A stretch of DNA of 64,000 nt, from positions 1 through 64,000 of the forward strand of contig NZ_JBGQQU010000006.1 in the NCBI RefSeq assembly GCF_045528445.1, written 5' to 3'. Position 1 is the first letter of the stretch. The number at the start of each line of letters is the position of its first letter. Below are positions 43,446 to 52,457 of this stretch, in pieces. Source of the stretch: Desemzia sp045528445. GTDB taxonomy: Bacteria; Bacillota; Bacilli; Lactobacillales; Carnobacteriaceae. The notes beneath the pieces are model-generated. The model saw only the letters and a list, made by a program, of their open reading frames with translations. It was not told the origin of the DNA and did not search any database. The position numbers and the translations under genes were made by a program.

Positions 43446-44252
43446 ATGAGATTAATTTTTGTAGGAGATGTTGTAGGATCATTAGGAAGAGATATGGTTC
43501 ATGACTATTTGCCGAAAATAAAAAAAAGCTATAAACCACAAGTCACTATTTTGAATGGTGAAAATGCAGCTGCAGGCCGTGGAATCACGGAAAAAATTTA
43601 CAAAGGTTTTTTACAAGATGGCGTGGATGTAGTCACTATGGGGAATCATACATGGGACAATCGTGATATTTTTGAATTTATTCACGATGCTAAAAAAATG
43701 ATTCGACCAGCTAACTTTCCAGAAGGGACGACACCGGGTACGGGAATGACATTTGTTAAAGTAAACAGTCATGAGTTGGCTGTGATCAACTTGCATGGAA
43801 GAACGTTTATGAGTGATGTCGATGACCCTTTCAAAAAGGCCGATGAACTGATCAAACAAGCACAAGAACGCACCAATAAAATCTTTGTCGATTTTCATGC
43901 GGAAACGACTAGTGAGAAGCAAGCTATGGGTTGGTACTTGGATGGACGAGTTTCAGCTGTTGTGGGAACACACACCCATGTACAAACGAATGATGCTCGT
44001 ATCCTGCCGGAAGGAACCGCTTATCTGACTGATACAGGAATGACTGGACCATACGATGCTGTATTGGGGATGAAAACGGAACAGGTTCTTCGCCGCTTTA
44101 CAACACAACTGCCCACAAGATTTGAAGTGCCTAATGAAGGACGGCAAATCCTATCTGCTTGCTACATTGAAATAGATGATGTGACAGGAAAAGCCAAAAA
44201 AATCGAACCGATCATGATCAATGAAGATCGTCCTTTTGGATTAGACCGCTAA
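43446..44252 (+). CDS. ymdB: YmdB-family metallophosphoesterase
   Basis: 268 residues of the TIGR00282/YmdB family. Metal ligands are visible in VGDVVGSLGRD, LNGENAAAG, TMGNHTWDN and GTHTHVQT. Bacillus YmdB hydrolyses 2',3'-cyclic nucleotides in vitro and affects biofilm and motility choices, possibly through RNase Y, the gene product encoded just upstream. Cytoplasmic, no signal peptide. Full length. Confidence 0.92.
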   Translation: MRLIFVGDVVGSLGRDMVHDYLPKIKKSYKPQVTILNGENAAAGRGITEKIYKGFLQDGVDVVTMGNHTWDNRDIFEFIHDAKKMIRPANFPEGTTPGTGMTFVKVNSHELAVINLHGRTFMSDVDDPFKKADELIKQAQERTNKIFVDFHAETTSEKQAMGWYLDGRVSAVVGTHTHVQTNDARILPEGTAYLTDTGMTGPYDAVLGMKTEQVLRRFTTQLPTRFEVPNEGRQILSACYIEIDDVTGKAKKIEPIMINEDRPFGLDR

Positions 44253-44325
44253 ACATAAATGAAAAATAGGCTTCTTTGCCTAATGGAAAAGAATTAAAAT
44301 GTAGATAGAATAGGGGAATGATTAA

Positions 44326-46932
44326 ATGCCTCAAAAAACTAAACACACCCCAATGATGGAACAATATTTAGCAATGAAAGCGCAGTATCCAGATGCGTTT
44401 CTTTTTTATCGCTTAGGTGATTTTTATGAGATGTTCAATGAAGATGCAATCAAAGCTTCTCAGTTATTGGAAGTAACGCTGACAAGTCGAAATAAAAATG
44501 CCGATGATCCTATACCTATGTGTGGAGTTCCCTATCATGCAGCTCAGGGCTATATCGATACTTTGATCGCAAAAGGATACAAAGTTGCTATATGTGAGCA
44601 AATGGAAGATCCTAAACAAGCTAAAGGGATGGTCAAGCGTGATGTTGTACAAGTGATCACTCCTGGAACAGCAATGGACCTAAAAAGCCAAGACGGTAAA
44701 AGCAACAACTATCTGACTGCTCTACACATAGACGATAATCGTCGCTTTAATTTGGCGTATGTAGATTTAAGCACGGGGGAGCTGAAGGTCACTCAAGTAG
44801 ACACCAAAGAAGAAGTAGTGAGTGAGTTGATCAGTCTGAAAACGAAAGAAACGGTTTTCGTTGAAGGGCAGTCGATCGAGGCCCAAACAGAGCTGAATAC
44901 AAAATTAGGGATATTGATTTCCACTCAAAAATGGAGTGAGAAAGAATTTTTATTCGCTGATTTAATGAAGAATGTGGAGTCAGCATCGAAACAAATGGTC
45001 TTAAAACTATTGTTGACGTATTTAGGAGAAACGCAAAAAAGAAGTTTAGATCACCTGCAAGTTGCTGAGGAATACGTTCCGGCCCATTTTTTGAAAATGG
45101 ACCATTATTCAAAACAAAACTTAGAATTAACGACTTCCATTCGTGAAGGACAGAAAAAAGGAACTTTATTGTGGTTGTTGGATGAAACAAAAACCGCTAT
45201 GGGGGGCAGACTGTTGAAACAATGGATCAATCGGCCGTTGGTCCATAAAGGGAAGATCGAAGCGAGACAAAATATAGTGGAAAATTTATTGAACCACTTT
45301 TTTGAACGCAGTGATTTAAATGAAGTGTTGACAAAAGTCTACGACTTGGAACGTCTTGCAGGCAGAATTGCATTTGGAAATGTGAATGGTCGCGATTTGA
45401 TTCAATTAAAAACGTCGTTAAATCAGATTCCCTTGATCATTGGTCTAATTGAAAGCATGAATCAACAAGAAGAATGGACTCAATTGTTGAACCAATTGGA
45501 TCCAGTTTCAGAAGTCGTAGAGTTGATAGAGCGCGCGATTCATGATGATCCGCCAATTGCGATTAAAGACGGCGGCGTCATTAAAGACGGTTTCAATGAT
45601 AAGTTGGATGAATACCGTGACGCAATGAGAAATGGGAAACAGTGGATCGCTAGTATGGAAGCTGAAGAAAGACAGCAAACGGGAATTAAAAACTTGAAGA
45701 TCGGCTACAACAAAGTATTCGGGTACTATATTGAAGTAACCAGATCTAATCTGGCGAACTTGCCTGAGGGAAGATATGAACGGAAGCAAACTCTTGCTAA
45801 TGCAGAACGTTTTATTACCCCTGAACTAAAAGAAAAAGAATCGATTATTTTAGAGGCAGAAGAAAAATCTACTGCACTAGAATATGAATTGTTCACAGAA
45901 GTTAGAGAAGCAGTAAAAGACTCTATTGAACGTTTACAAAATTTGGCTAAAACAGTAGCTATCATTGATGGGCTGCAAAGTTTTGCAGTTGTGAGTGAGA
46001 AATACCATTATGTACGACCAGTCATGAGTCAAGGCAGCCAAGAAATCCATTTAGCTGAAGGCAGACATCCGGTAGTGGAAAAAGTATTAGGGCAACAAAC
46101 CTATGTTCCAAATGATGTTGAGATGGATAAAGATACAGAAGTTATGTTGATCACTGGTCCGAACATGTCAGGGAAAAGTACTTACATGCGTCAATTGGCG
46201 TTAACGGTCATTATGGCACAAATCGGCTGCTTTGTGCCAGCGGATCAAGCTAAGCTGCCGATATTTGATAAGATATTTACGCGTATCGGTGCCGCAGACG
46301 ATTTAATTTCTGGTCAAAGTACATTTATGGTAGAAATGATGGAAGCCAATCAAGCATTAACGTATGCTACCGAAAATAGTCTGATTTTATTTGACGAAAT
46401 CGGACGGGGAACAGCTACTTATGATGGAATGGCCTTGGCAGAAGCGATTATTGAATACATTCATGAGAATGTTCGTGCTAAGACGTTATTTTCTACTCAT
46501 TACCATGAGCTAACAGCTTTAGAAAACGAACTGCCTCGTTTGAAAAATAGTCACGTTGGAGCCGTTGAGGAAGAGGGAGAATTGGTTTTCTTGCATAAAA
46601 TGCTCCCAGGGCCATCAGACAAAAGTTATGGGATCCAAGTAGCCAAGCTTGCTGGATTACCTCACGAATTACTGAAAAAGGCTTCCAAGATATTGATTAA
46701 ATTAGAGCAGCAAAAACCTATCGTCCAGGAAGTTGTTGAGGTTGAAGACAAAGTAGAAGAAGAAAAATTCCTTGCAGCAGAATCTTCAGAAGAACAATTG
46801 TCTCTGTTTAGTTTCGAAGATTCAGCAGAAAAAGAGGTGATTCAGGCATTGAAAAAACTGAACTTGCTCACACTTACTCCTTTAGAGGCGATAAATGAAT
46901 TAAATGAGTTGCAGCAACGATTACAAGACTAG
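44326..46932 (+). CDS. mutS: DNA mismatch repair protein MutS
   Basis: 868 residues, full length. The mismatch-recognition motif FYRLGDFYEMF (Phe-x-Glu type) is near residue 30. The C-terminal ATPase has Walker A TGPNMSGKSTYMRQ, LILFDEIGRGTATYDGMALA and TLFSTHYHELTAL. The C-terminal tail ends with a possible beta-clamp binding segment (QLSLFSF). Followed by mutL after 23 bases. Confidence 0.97.
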   Translation: MPQKTKHTPMMEQYLAMKAQYPDAFLFYRLGDFYEMFNEDAIKASQLLEVTLTSRNKNADDPIPMCGVPYHAAQGYIDTLIAKGYKVAICEQMEDPKQAKGMVKRDVVQVITPGTAMDLKSQDGKSNNYLTALHIDDNRRFNLAYVDLSTGELKVTQVDTKEEVVSELISLKTKETVFVEGQSIEAQTELNTKLGILISTQKWSEKEFLFADLMKNVESASKQMVLKLLLTYLGETQKRSLDHLQVAEEYVPAHFLKMDHYSKQNLELTTSIREGQKKGTLLWLLDETKTAMGGRLLKQWINRPLVHKGKIEARQNIVENLLNHFFERSDLNEVLTKVYDLERLAGRIAFGNVNGRDLIQLKTSLNQIPLIIGLIESMNQQEEWTQLLNQLDPVSEVVELIERAIHDDPPIAIKDGGVIKDGFNDKLDEYRDAMRNGKQWIASMEAEERQQTGIKNLKIGYNKVFGYYIEVTRSNLANLPEGRYERKQTLANAERFITPELKEKESIILEAEEKSTALEYELFTEVREAVKDSIERLQNLAKTVAIIDGLQSFAVVSEKYHYVRPVMSQGSQEIHLAEGRHPVVEKVLGQQTYVPNDVEMDKDTEVMLITGPNMSGKSTYMRQLALTVIMAQIGCFVPADQAKLPIFDKIFTRIGAADDLISGQSTFMVEMMEANQALTYATENSLILFDEIGRGTATYDGMALAEAIIEYIHENVRAKTLFSTHYHELTALENELPRLKNSHVGAVEEEGELVFLHKMLPGPSDKSYGIQVAKLAGLPHELLKKASKILIKLEQQKPIVQEVVEVEDKVEEEKFLAAESSEEQLSLFSFEDSAEKEVIQALKKLNLLTLTPLEAINELNELQQRLQD

Positions 46933-46955
46933 GAAATGTGAAGGAGATGGTATGA

Positions 46956-48956
46956 GTGGCTAAAATTGAAGAACTTTCAGAAATGCTCGCCAACCAGATT
47001 GCTGCTGGTGAAGTGATCGAGCGCCCTGCATCTGTTGTCAAAGAATTAGTAGAAAATGCCATCGATGCGCATAGTACTCAGATCGATATTCGAATCGAAG
47101 AAGCAGGTTTGAGAAAAATCGAAGTGATCGATAATGGAGATGGAATCCCTGCTTCGGAAGTTGAAAAAGCCTTTAAGCGCCATGCTACTAGTAAAATTCA
47201 TTCTCGAGATGATTTATTTCGGATACGTACTTTGGGCTTTAGAGGAGAAGCTTTACCTAGTATTGCTTCAGTCTCCGAAGTCACATTAGAAACCTCAACG
47301 GGTGGTGAAAAAGGTACTTATATGTATTTAAAAGGCGGGAAAGTACTTGAAGAGCGCTCTAGTGATGCACGCAAAGGATCAAAAATAACCGTTGAAAATC
47401 TTTTTTTCAATACGCCAGCACGTTTAAAATACGTTAAGACGTTGCAAACGGAATTGGCGAATATTGGAGACATTCTTAACCGCTTAGCTATGAGTCACCC
47501 AAACATTGCGTTTCGTCTAGTACATGACGGGAATCAAATGTTGCGGACAGTTGGGAATGGAGATTTGAGACAAACTCTTGCGGGGATATACGGCGTGCAG
47601 ATAGCTAAAAAAATGCGTTCAATCGAAAATGAGAACTTAGATTTTAAGATAAGCGGGTATGTTTCTTTGCCAGAAGTCACAAGAGCTAGTCGGAATTATT
47701 TGTCGATTATTATCAATGGGCGTTACATCAAGAACTATTTGTTGAATAAAGCGATCGTCCAAGGATATGGTTCAAAATTGATGGTGGGCCGTTTTCCGAT
47801 TGCGGCGATTGAAATCGAGATGGATCCCTTATTGGTAGATGTGAATGTACACCCGACAAAACAAGAGGTCCGCATCAGCAATGAAAAAGAATTGATGGAG
47901 CTGCTGGCAGAAGCCATTCGGGAAGCCCTCAGCAAAGAACAGCTTATTCCAGATGCTTTAGAGAATTTAGGATTCAAAAATAAAGTTAAAAGAACCATGG
48001 ATAAGCCGGAACAAATTCAAATGGAATTCAATGAAGATGAACCTGATCAAACAATGCATAAAGAGAATTGGCAAGTTTCTCCAGATATTTCTACTAAAGG
48101 GAACACAGAATTTTCTTCCCCTGTTAAGGCTGAATCTATTTACGCTGATAAGGAAAGTGCGCGATCTGAAACAAATGAAGACCCATTTTACCTTAATGAA
48201 CAGGAAAACGAGAAGGAATCTGCTGATGAAGTAAAAGGTTCTCAAATGGAAGAAAAAGTGTCTTTTAGTGAATCCTTAGATACGCTAAGCGATTTAGCTG
48301 AGCTGCACCAAGGATCGCATGTAAAGGCAGCCGAAAAAATGATGGCAGAAGAAGTGGAAAACAAACAACTTCCTAGGTTAGAATACATTGGCCAAATGCA
48401 TGGGACATATTTATTTGCTCAAAATGAAAAAGGGCTGTATATTCTGGATCAGCATGCTGCACAAGAACGGATTAAATATGAATATTTCCGCACGAAAATC
48501 GGAGAGGTCAGTTCTGATTTGCAAGAATTGCTGGTGCCGATCATGCTGGATTATCCCAATAGCGATGCGATAAAGATACAAGAGAGCAAAGAGTCATTAG
48601 AAGAAGTTGGCATATATCTTGAGCCATTTGGCCAAAACAGTTTCTTGTTGCGCAGACATCCAGTATGGTTTACACCTGGTGAAGAAGAAAAAATAGTGCG
48701 AGAAATGATCGATCTTCTCCTAGAACATGGGTCAATTTCTGTAGCCAAATTTAGAGAAGCAACAGCTATCATGATGAGCTGTAAACAATCGATTAAAGCG
48801 AACCATTATTTGAATGCCCATGAAGCAAGAAATTTATTAGCCGATTTAGCAAAAACAGAAAATCCTTATAATTGTCCGCATGGAAGACCTGTGATCATTC
48901 ATTTTGGCAATAAGGACATGGAAAAAATGTTTAAACGGATTCAAGACCCTCATTAA
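46956..48956 (+). CDS. mutL: DNA mismatch repair protein MutL
   Basis: 666 residues from GTG 46956 behind AAGGAGATGG. The GHKL ATPase motifs are AGEVIERPASVVKELVENAID, DNGDGIP and TLGFRGEALPSIASV. The middle linker is low-complexity and charged (about 340-460). The C-terminal domain carries LDQHAAQERIKYEY, the DQHA(x)2E(x)4E type metal site of endonucleolytic MutL, as expected in a species without MutH. Confidence 0.96.
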   Translation: MAKIEELSEMLANQIAAGEVIERPASVVKELVENAIDAHSTQIDIRIEEAGLRKIEVIDNGDGIPASEVEKAFKRHATSKIHSRDDLFRIRTLGFRGEALPSIASVSEVTLETSTGGEKGTYMYLKGGKVLEERSSDARKGSKITVENLFFNTPARLKYVKTLQTELANIGDILNRLAMSHPNIAFRLVHDGNQMLRTVGNGDLRQTLAGIYGVQIAKKMRSIENENLDFKISGYVSLPEVTRASRNYLSIIINGRYIKNYLLNKAIVQGYGSKLMVGRFPIAAIEIEMDPLLVDVNVHPTKQEVRISNEKELMELLAEAIREALSKEQLIPDALENLGFKNKVKRTMDKPEQIQMEFNEDEPDQTMHKENWQVSPDISTKGNTEFSSPVKAESIYADKESARSETNEDPFYLNEQENEKESADEVKGSQMEEKVSFSESLDTLSDLAELHQGSHVKAAEKMMAEEVENKQLPRLEYIGQMHGTYLFAQNEKGLYILDQHAAQERIKYEYFRTKIGEVSSDLQELLVPIMLDYPNSDAIKIQESKESLEEVGIYLEPFGQNSFLLRRHPVWFTPGEEEKIVREMIDLLLEHGSISVAKFREATAIMMSCKQSIKANHYLNAHEARNLLADLAKTENPYNCPHGRPVIIHFGNKDMEKMFKRIQDPH

Positions 48957-48984
48957 ATAAGGGGGTAGAGGAGATAGATAAGTT

Positions 48985-49401
48985 ATGGCTAAATTTATAT
49001 ACACATTAAAAATAAAAGTCAGTCGTTTTATGCAAGATCGGTATGGAGTAGATGAATATTCAAAATTTTTAATCGTAACTAGTTTGATTTTTATCTTACT
49101 AGCCAATGTGACTAATCTATCCTTCTTTTCTATTTTAGGATTGGGATTCATTGTGTACTCTTATGTAAGGATATTGTCAAAAAATACTTCCAAACGCTGG
49201 CAAGAAAATAAGAACTACTTAACTATAAAACGGACGGTCAACAAACAATTCCAGTTGTTCAAAAATCGTTGGAGTCAGAGAAAACACTATCGCTTTTACA
49301 ATTGTCCTTCCTGCAAACAAAAAATACGTGTTCCAAAAGGAAAGAACAAGATCCGTATTACTTGTCCCAATTGTAAAACACAATTCGTCAAAAAAACCTA
49401 A
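48985..49401 (+). CDS. Membrane protein with C-terminal zinc ribbon, function unknown
   Basis: 138 residues. Two hydrophobic segments (about 28-44 and 45-66, LIVTSLIFILLANVTNL and FSILGLGFIVYSYVRIL) are followed by a basic stretch and a zinc ribbon with two Cys-x2-Cys pairs (YNCPSCKQKI and ITCPNCKTQF) near the C-terminus. I do not recognise a named family; similar proteins occur in Lactobacillales. Zinc binding is inferred from the cysteines. It follows mutL by 28 bases and may be co-transcribed with it. Confidence 0.75.
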   Translation: MAKFIYTLKIKVSRFMQDRYGVDEYSKFLIVTSLIFILLANVTNLSFFSILGLGFIVYSYVRILSKNTSKRWQENKNYLTIKRTVNKQFQLFKNRWSQRKHYRFYNCPSCKQKIRVPKGKNKIRITCPNCKTQFVKKT

Positions 49402-49434
49402 ACAAGTAAAGCACTATTTTATGGGAGAGATTAA

Positions 49435-49950
49435 ATGGAACTAAATGGAGCTGCTTTGATGCTGACCTTATTCTGTGGTTTAGCAATTATTCTTATCGTA
49501 ATTGGTGTCTTGATCAAAATCAGTACCACCAAAAAATTAGATCGTTGCACAACGAAAACGATTGGTGAAGTGACGGGTTTCAATTCAAGAGGAAATGGAG
49601 TTTGGCTGCCTGTCGTTCAATATGAAGTAAATGGGAAGAACTACAAAGGAAAGCTGATTTACCGTGCAGTTTTTCAGAAAAAAAGCCTAGCCTATAAAGA
49701 TGCAGAAGTGACGAGTGGTAAATTTGATCAATCGCTGCATATCAAACGGAACAGCGCTTTTTCTACGAATCCTATGCAAGAATTATTTCCTATTGGATCC
49801 TCACTAGATGTTTATTACAACAAAGAAAAACCGAAAGAAAACTTTGTACAGAGACGACCGAAAAGTCTCATATCTGCCATTTTTATTGGGTTAGGGATAG
49901 GCTACATTATTTTAGGAATCATATTGTTTATGATATTTGGAAATCAGTAA
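49435..49950 (+). CDS. DUF3592-like membrane protein
   Basis: 171 residues with an N-terminal helix (LMLTLFCGLAIILIVIGVLI) and a C-terminal helix (AIFIGLGIGYIILGIILFMI) flanking an external or cytoplasmic domain of about 110 residues (TIGEVTGFNSRGNGVWLPVV, YEVNGKNYKG, SLDVYYNKEKPKENF). This is the DUF3592 arrangement. Function unknown. It lies 33 bases after the zinc-ribbon membrane protein. Confidence 0.72.
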   Translation: MELNGAALMLTLFCGLAIILIVIGVLIKISTTKKLDRCTTKTIGEVTGFNSRGNGVWLPVVQYEVNGKNYKGKLIYRAVFQKKSLAYKDAEVTSGKFDQSLHIKRNSAFSTNPMQELFPIGSSLDVYYNKEKPKENFVQRRPKSLISAIFIGLGIGYIILGIILFMIFGNQ

Positions 49951-50061
49951 GGGCCCGAATCATCAAACTAATTCAGTCAATTGAAATCCAAACGGAAATG
50001 CGGTAGACTATTAGTAAGCAATCGAACAAACTTAAAGTGAAATAAGGATGGAGTGAAAAGT

Positions 50062-50499
50062 ATGGCAAAATATTCAAAAGAAGAATTGAAACAACGATTA
50101 ACTCCGGAACAATTTGAAGTCACCCAAAACGAAGGAACTGAGCGTCCTTTTACAGGAGAATACGATGATTTTTATGAAGAAGGTATCTATGTCGATATCG
50201 TTAGTGGAGAACCGCTATTTTCATCAAATGATAAATACGATGCGGGTTGCGGTTGGCCTTCATTTACTAAACCAATCGAAAGCAAAGAAGTCATCGAAAA
50301 TATGGACACTCGATATGGGATGAGAAGAATTGAAGTACGCAGTAAAGAAGCTGATTCTCACCTAGGACATGTTTTTCCAGATGGACCGATGGAAGCTGGC
50401 GGTTTACGCTATTGCGTCAATTCAGCTGCCTTACGTTTTGTGCCAGTTGGAAAATTAGATGAAGAAGGTTATTCAGAATACCATAAGCTGTTCGCCTAA
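50062..50499 (+). CDS. msrB: Peptide methionine (R)-S-oxide reductase MsrB
   Basis: 145 residues from ATG 50062; a GTG at 50053 lies too close to the AAGGATGGAG site. The catalytic Cys is in GLRYCVNSAALRF and the resolving Cys is probably in GCGWPSF. The two structural Cys-x2-Cys zinc pairs found in some MsrB proteins are absent (SSNDKYDAG in place of the first). It repairs oxidised methionine. No msrA is adjacent. Confidence 0.94.
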   Translation: MAKYSKEELKQRLTPEQFEVTQNEGTERPFTGEYDDFYEEGIYVDIVSGEPLFSSNDKYDAGCGWPSFTKPIESKEVIENMDTRYGMRRIEVRSKEADSHLGHVFPDGPMEAGGLRYCVNSAALRFVPVGKLDEEGYSEYHKLFA

Positions 50500-50513
50500 G
50501 CAAAACGGTCATT

Positions 50514-50560
50514 AAAGAGAAAGCTGTCTCATAGCGAGGCAGCTTTTTCTTTGGTTTTTT
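50514..50560 (+). terminator. Terminator of msrB
   Basis: AAAGCTG-CTC pairs with GAG-CAGCTTT around ATAGC, with extended A/T pairing on the outside and T runs after it. Miniature element B begins directly downstream. Confidence 0.85.
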
Positions 50561-50672
50561 GGTTCTACAACATTTGACGTTGGTGAGTAGAAAATACACT
50601 TCTTTTTTATTCTAAATCTATTAGAAACTCAGTTCTCGAATGTTCATTACCAACGTTAGAAGATGAAGAGCC
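50561..50672. mobile_element. Miniature inverted-repeat element B (ISL3-like ends)
   Basis: A 112-base element with left end GGTTCTACAACATTTGACGT and right end ACGTTAGAAGATGAAGAGCC, imperfect inverted repeats of about 24 bases. Ends are closely related to element A (43215-43303) while the middle differs. The flanks (GGTTTTTT and TTTTTTTC) do not form an exact duplication. No coding capacity. Confidence 0.72.
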
Positions 50673-50790
50673 TTTTTTTCTACGAGAGCTAAACGACTTT
50701 TTACGCTCTCTGGTTCTTTGTAGGGTTGTGTGATAAAATGGAGGGAACAAGTGTGCTGTTTGCATGAAAAAGGAATAGGGGAATTGTGTG

Positions 50791-51402
50791 ATGTATGAGT
50801 ACATAAAAGGTACGTTGACTTATGTGAGTCCTGCCTATGTAGTGGTGGAAAATCAAGGAATCGGTTATCAGATCTATGCAGCGAATCCGTATCGATTTTC
50901 TACTCAGATGAACGAAGAAGTAACGGTTTATCTTCACCAAGCTGTTAGGGAAGATGATATAACATTGTATGGATTCAAGAATTTAAATGAAAAAAAATTG
51001 TATTTGAAATTATTGAATGTTTCAGGGATCGGTCCAAAAAGTGGCTTAGCTATTTTAGCAAACGAAGACCACGCTGGATTGATTCATGCGATAGAAAACA
51101 ATGATGCCAATTATTTAACGAATTTCCCAGGAGTCGGTAAGAAAACTGCCTCGCAAATCGTATTAGATTTAAAAGGCAAATTAGGCGATCTGGATATCGA
51201 ATGGGCTGACATACAAGGAACTGCTTTATCTCTGGGAGAAGAGAACGAAAATGTTCATATACAAGAAGCACTTGAAGCTTTGAAAGTTTTGGGTTATTCT
51301 GCTCGAGAAGTGAAAAAAGTTGCTGGCGAATTAGAAAAAATAGAGCGAGATTCGACAGATGCTTATTTACGAGAAGGTTTAAAATTATTGATGAAAAAAT
51401 AA
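50791..51402 (+). CDS. ruvA: Holliday junction DNA helicase subunit RuvA
   Basis: 203 residues from ATG 50791 (a GTG three bases earlier is possible). N-terminal OB fold (MYEYIKGTLTYVSPAYVVVE), two helix-hairpin-helix motifs (LLNVSGIGPKSGLAIL and LTNFPGVGKKTASQIVLDLKGK) and the C-terminal RuvB-contacting domain. It binds four-way junctions and loads RuvB. ruvB follows after 22 bases. Confidence 0.96.
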   Translation: MYEYIKGTLTYVSPAYVVVENQGIGYQIYAANPYRFSTQMNEEVTVYLHQAVREDDITLYGFKNLNEKKLYLKLLNVSGIGPKSGLAILANEDHAGLIHAIENNDANYLTNFPGVGKKTASQIVLDLKGKLGDLDIEWADIQGTALSLGEENENVHIQEALEALKVLGYSAREVKKVAGELEKIERDSTDAYLREGLKLLMKK

Positions 51403-51424
51403 GTCGGAAAAGAGGTGAGTGCAT

Positions 51425-52441
51425 ATGGCTTATGATGAGCGTATTATTTCTGGAGATGTTGAGGGTGATCAAGAAGAAATAGTGGAGAAATCTTTGCGTC
51501 CTCAATACTTAAGTCAATATATTGGGCAAAACAAAGTGAAAAAAGAACTATCCATTTATATTGAAGCAGCAAAACTAAGACAAGAAGCATTAGACCACGT
51601 ACTGTTGTATGGACCGCCTGGACTTGGGAAGACAACTATGGCAATGGTTATTGCGAATGAATTAGGTGTTAACGTTCGTACAACTAGTGGACCAGCCATT
51701 GAAAAATCAGGTGATTTAGTAGCGTTATTAAACGATTTAGAAGCAGGAGATGTATTATTCATTGATGAAATACACCGCTTGCCAAAAATAGTAGAAGAAG
51801 TCCTATATTCAGCTATGGAAGACTACTTCATTGATATTATTGTTGGTGAAGGACCAAACGCACACCCTGTACATTTCCCGTTGCCTCCATTTACCTTAGT
51901 AGGAGCAACGACGCGTGCTGGACAACTTTCAGCCCCGTTACGAGACCGTTTTGGTATTGTATCGCATATGGAATATTACACAGTGGAAGACTTAACTGAT
52001 ATTGTCTTGCGTTCGGCAGATATTTTTCAAACCAGTATTGTTCAAAGCGGAGCGATAGAAATCGCCAGACGTTCAAGAGGAACACCTCGTGTAGCCAATC
52101 GATTGCTGAAACGGGTACGGGATTACGCTCAAGTAGAGTCTGACGGAGTAGTTACGGAAAGTACAGCAAATTCTGCTTTAAGAATGCTGCAAGTTGACGA
52201 CAAAGGATTAGATACTGTTGACCAGAAGCTGCTGAGAATAATGATTGAAAGCTATAATGGAGGGCCAGTTGGTTTATCAACCATTGCTGCAAATATCAGT
52301 GAAGAAATCGAGACCATTGAAGATATGGTAGAGCCGTTCTTATTGCAAAACAGCTTGATTCAACGGACTCCGCGCGGTAGAATAGTTACTGCTTTAGGAT
52401 ATGAACATTTAGGCTATCCTATGCCCAGTATAGATAAATAG
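51425..52441 (+). CDS. ruvB: Holliday junction DNA helicase subunit RuvB
   Basis: 338 residues from ATG 51425 behind GAGGTG. AAA+ motor with Walker A LLYGPPGLGKTTMAMV, Walker B VLFIDEIHRLP, sensor 1 LVGATTRAG and the arginine finger region PLRDRFGI; a winged-helix DNA-binding domain at the C-terminus (LIQRTPRGRIVT). It drives branch migration with RuvA. Gene order ruvA-ruvB-queA-tgt-yajC is common in Firmicutes. Confidence 0.97.
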   Translation: MAYDERIISGDVEGDQEEIVEKSLRPQYLSQYIGQNKVKKELSIYIEAAKLRQEALDHVLLYGPPGLGKTTMAMVIANELGVNVRTTSGPAIEKSGDLVALLNDLEAGDVLFIDEIHRLPKIVEEVLYSAMEDYFIDIIVGEGPNAHPVHFPLPPFTLVGATTRAGQLSAPLRDRFGIVSHMEYYTVEDLTDIVLRSADIFQTSIVQSGAIEIARRSRGTPRVANRLLKRVRDYAQVESDGVVTESTANSALRMLQVDDKGLDTVDQKLLRIMIESYNGGPVGLSTIAANISEEIETIEDMVEPFLLQNSLIQRTPRGRIVTALGYEHLGYPMPSIDK

Positions 52442-52457
52442 ATTAGGAGAAATGGCA

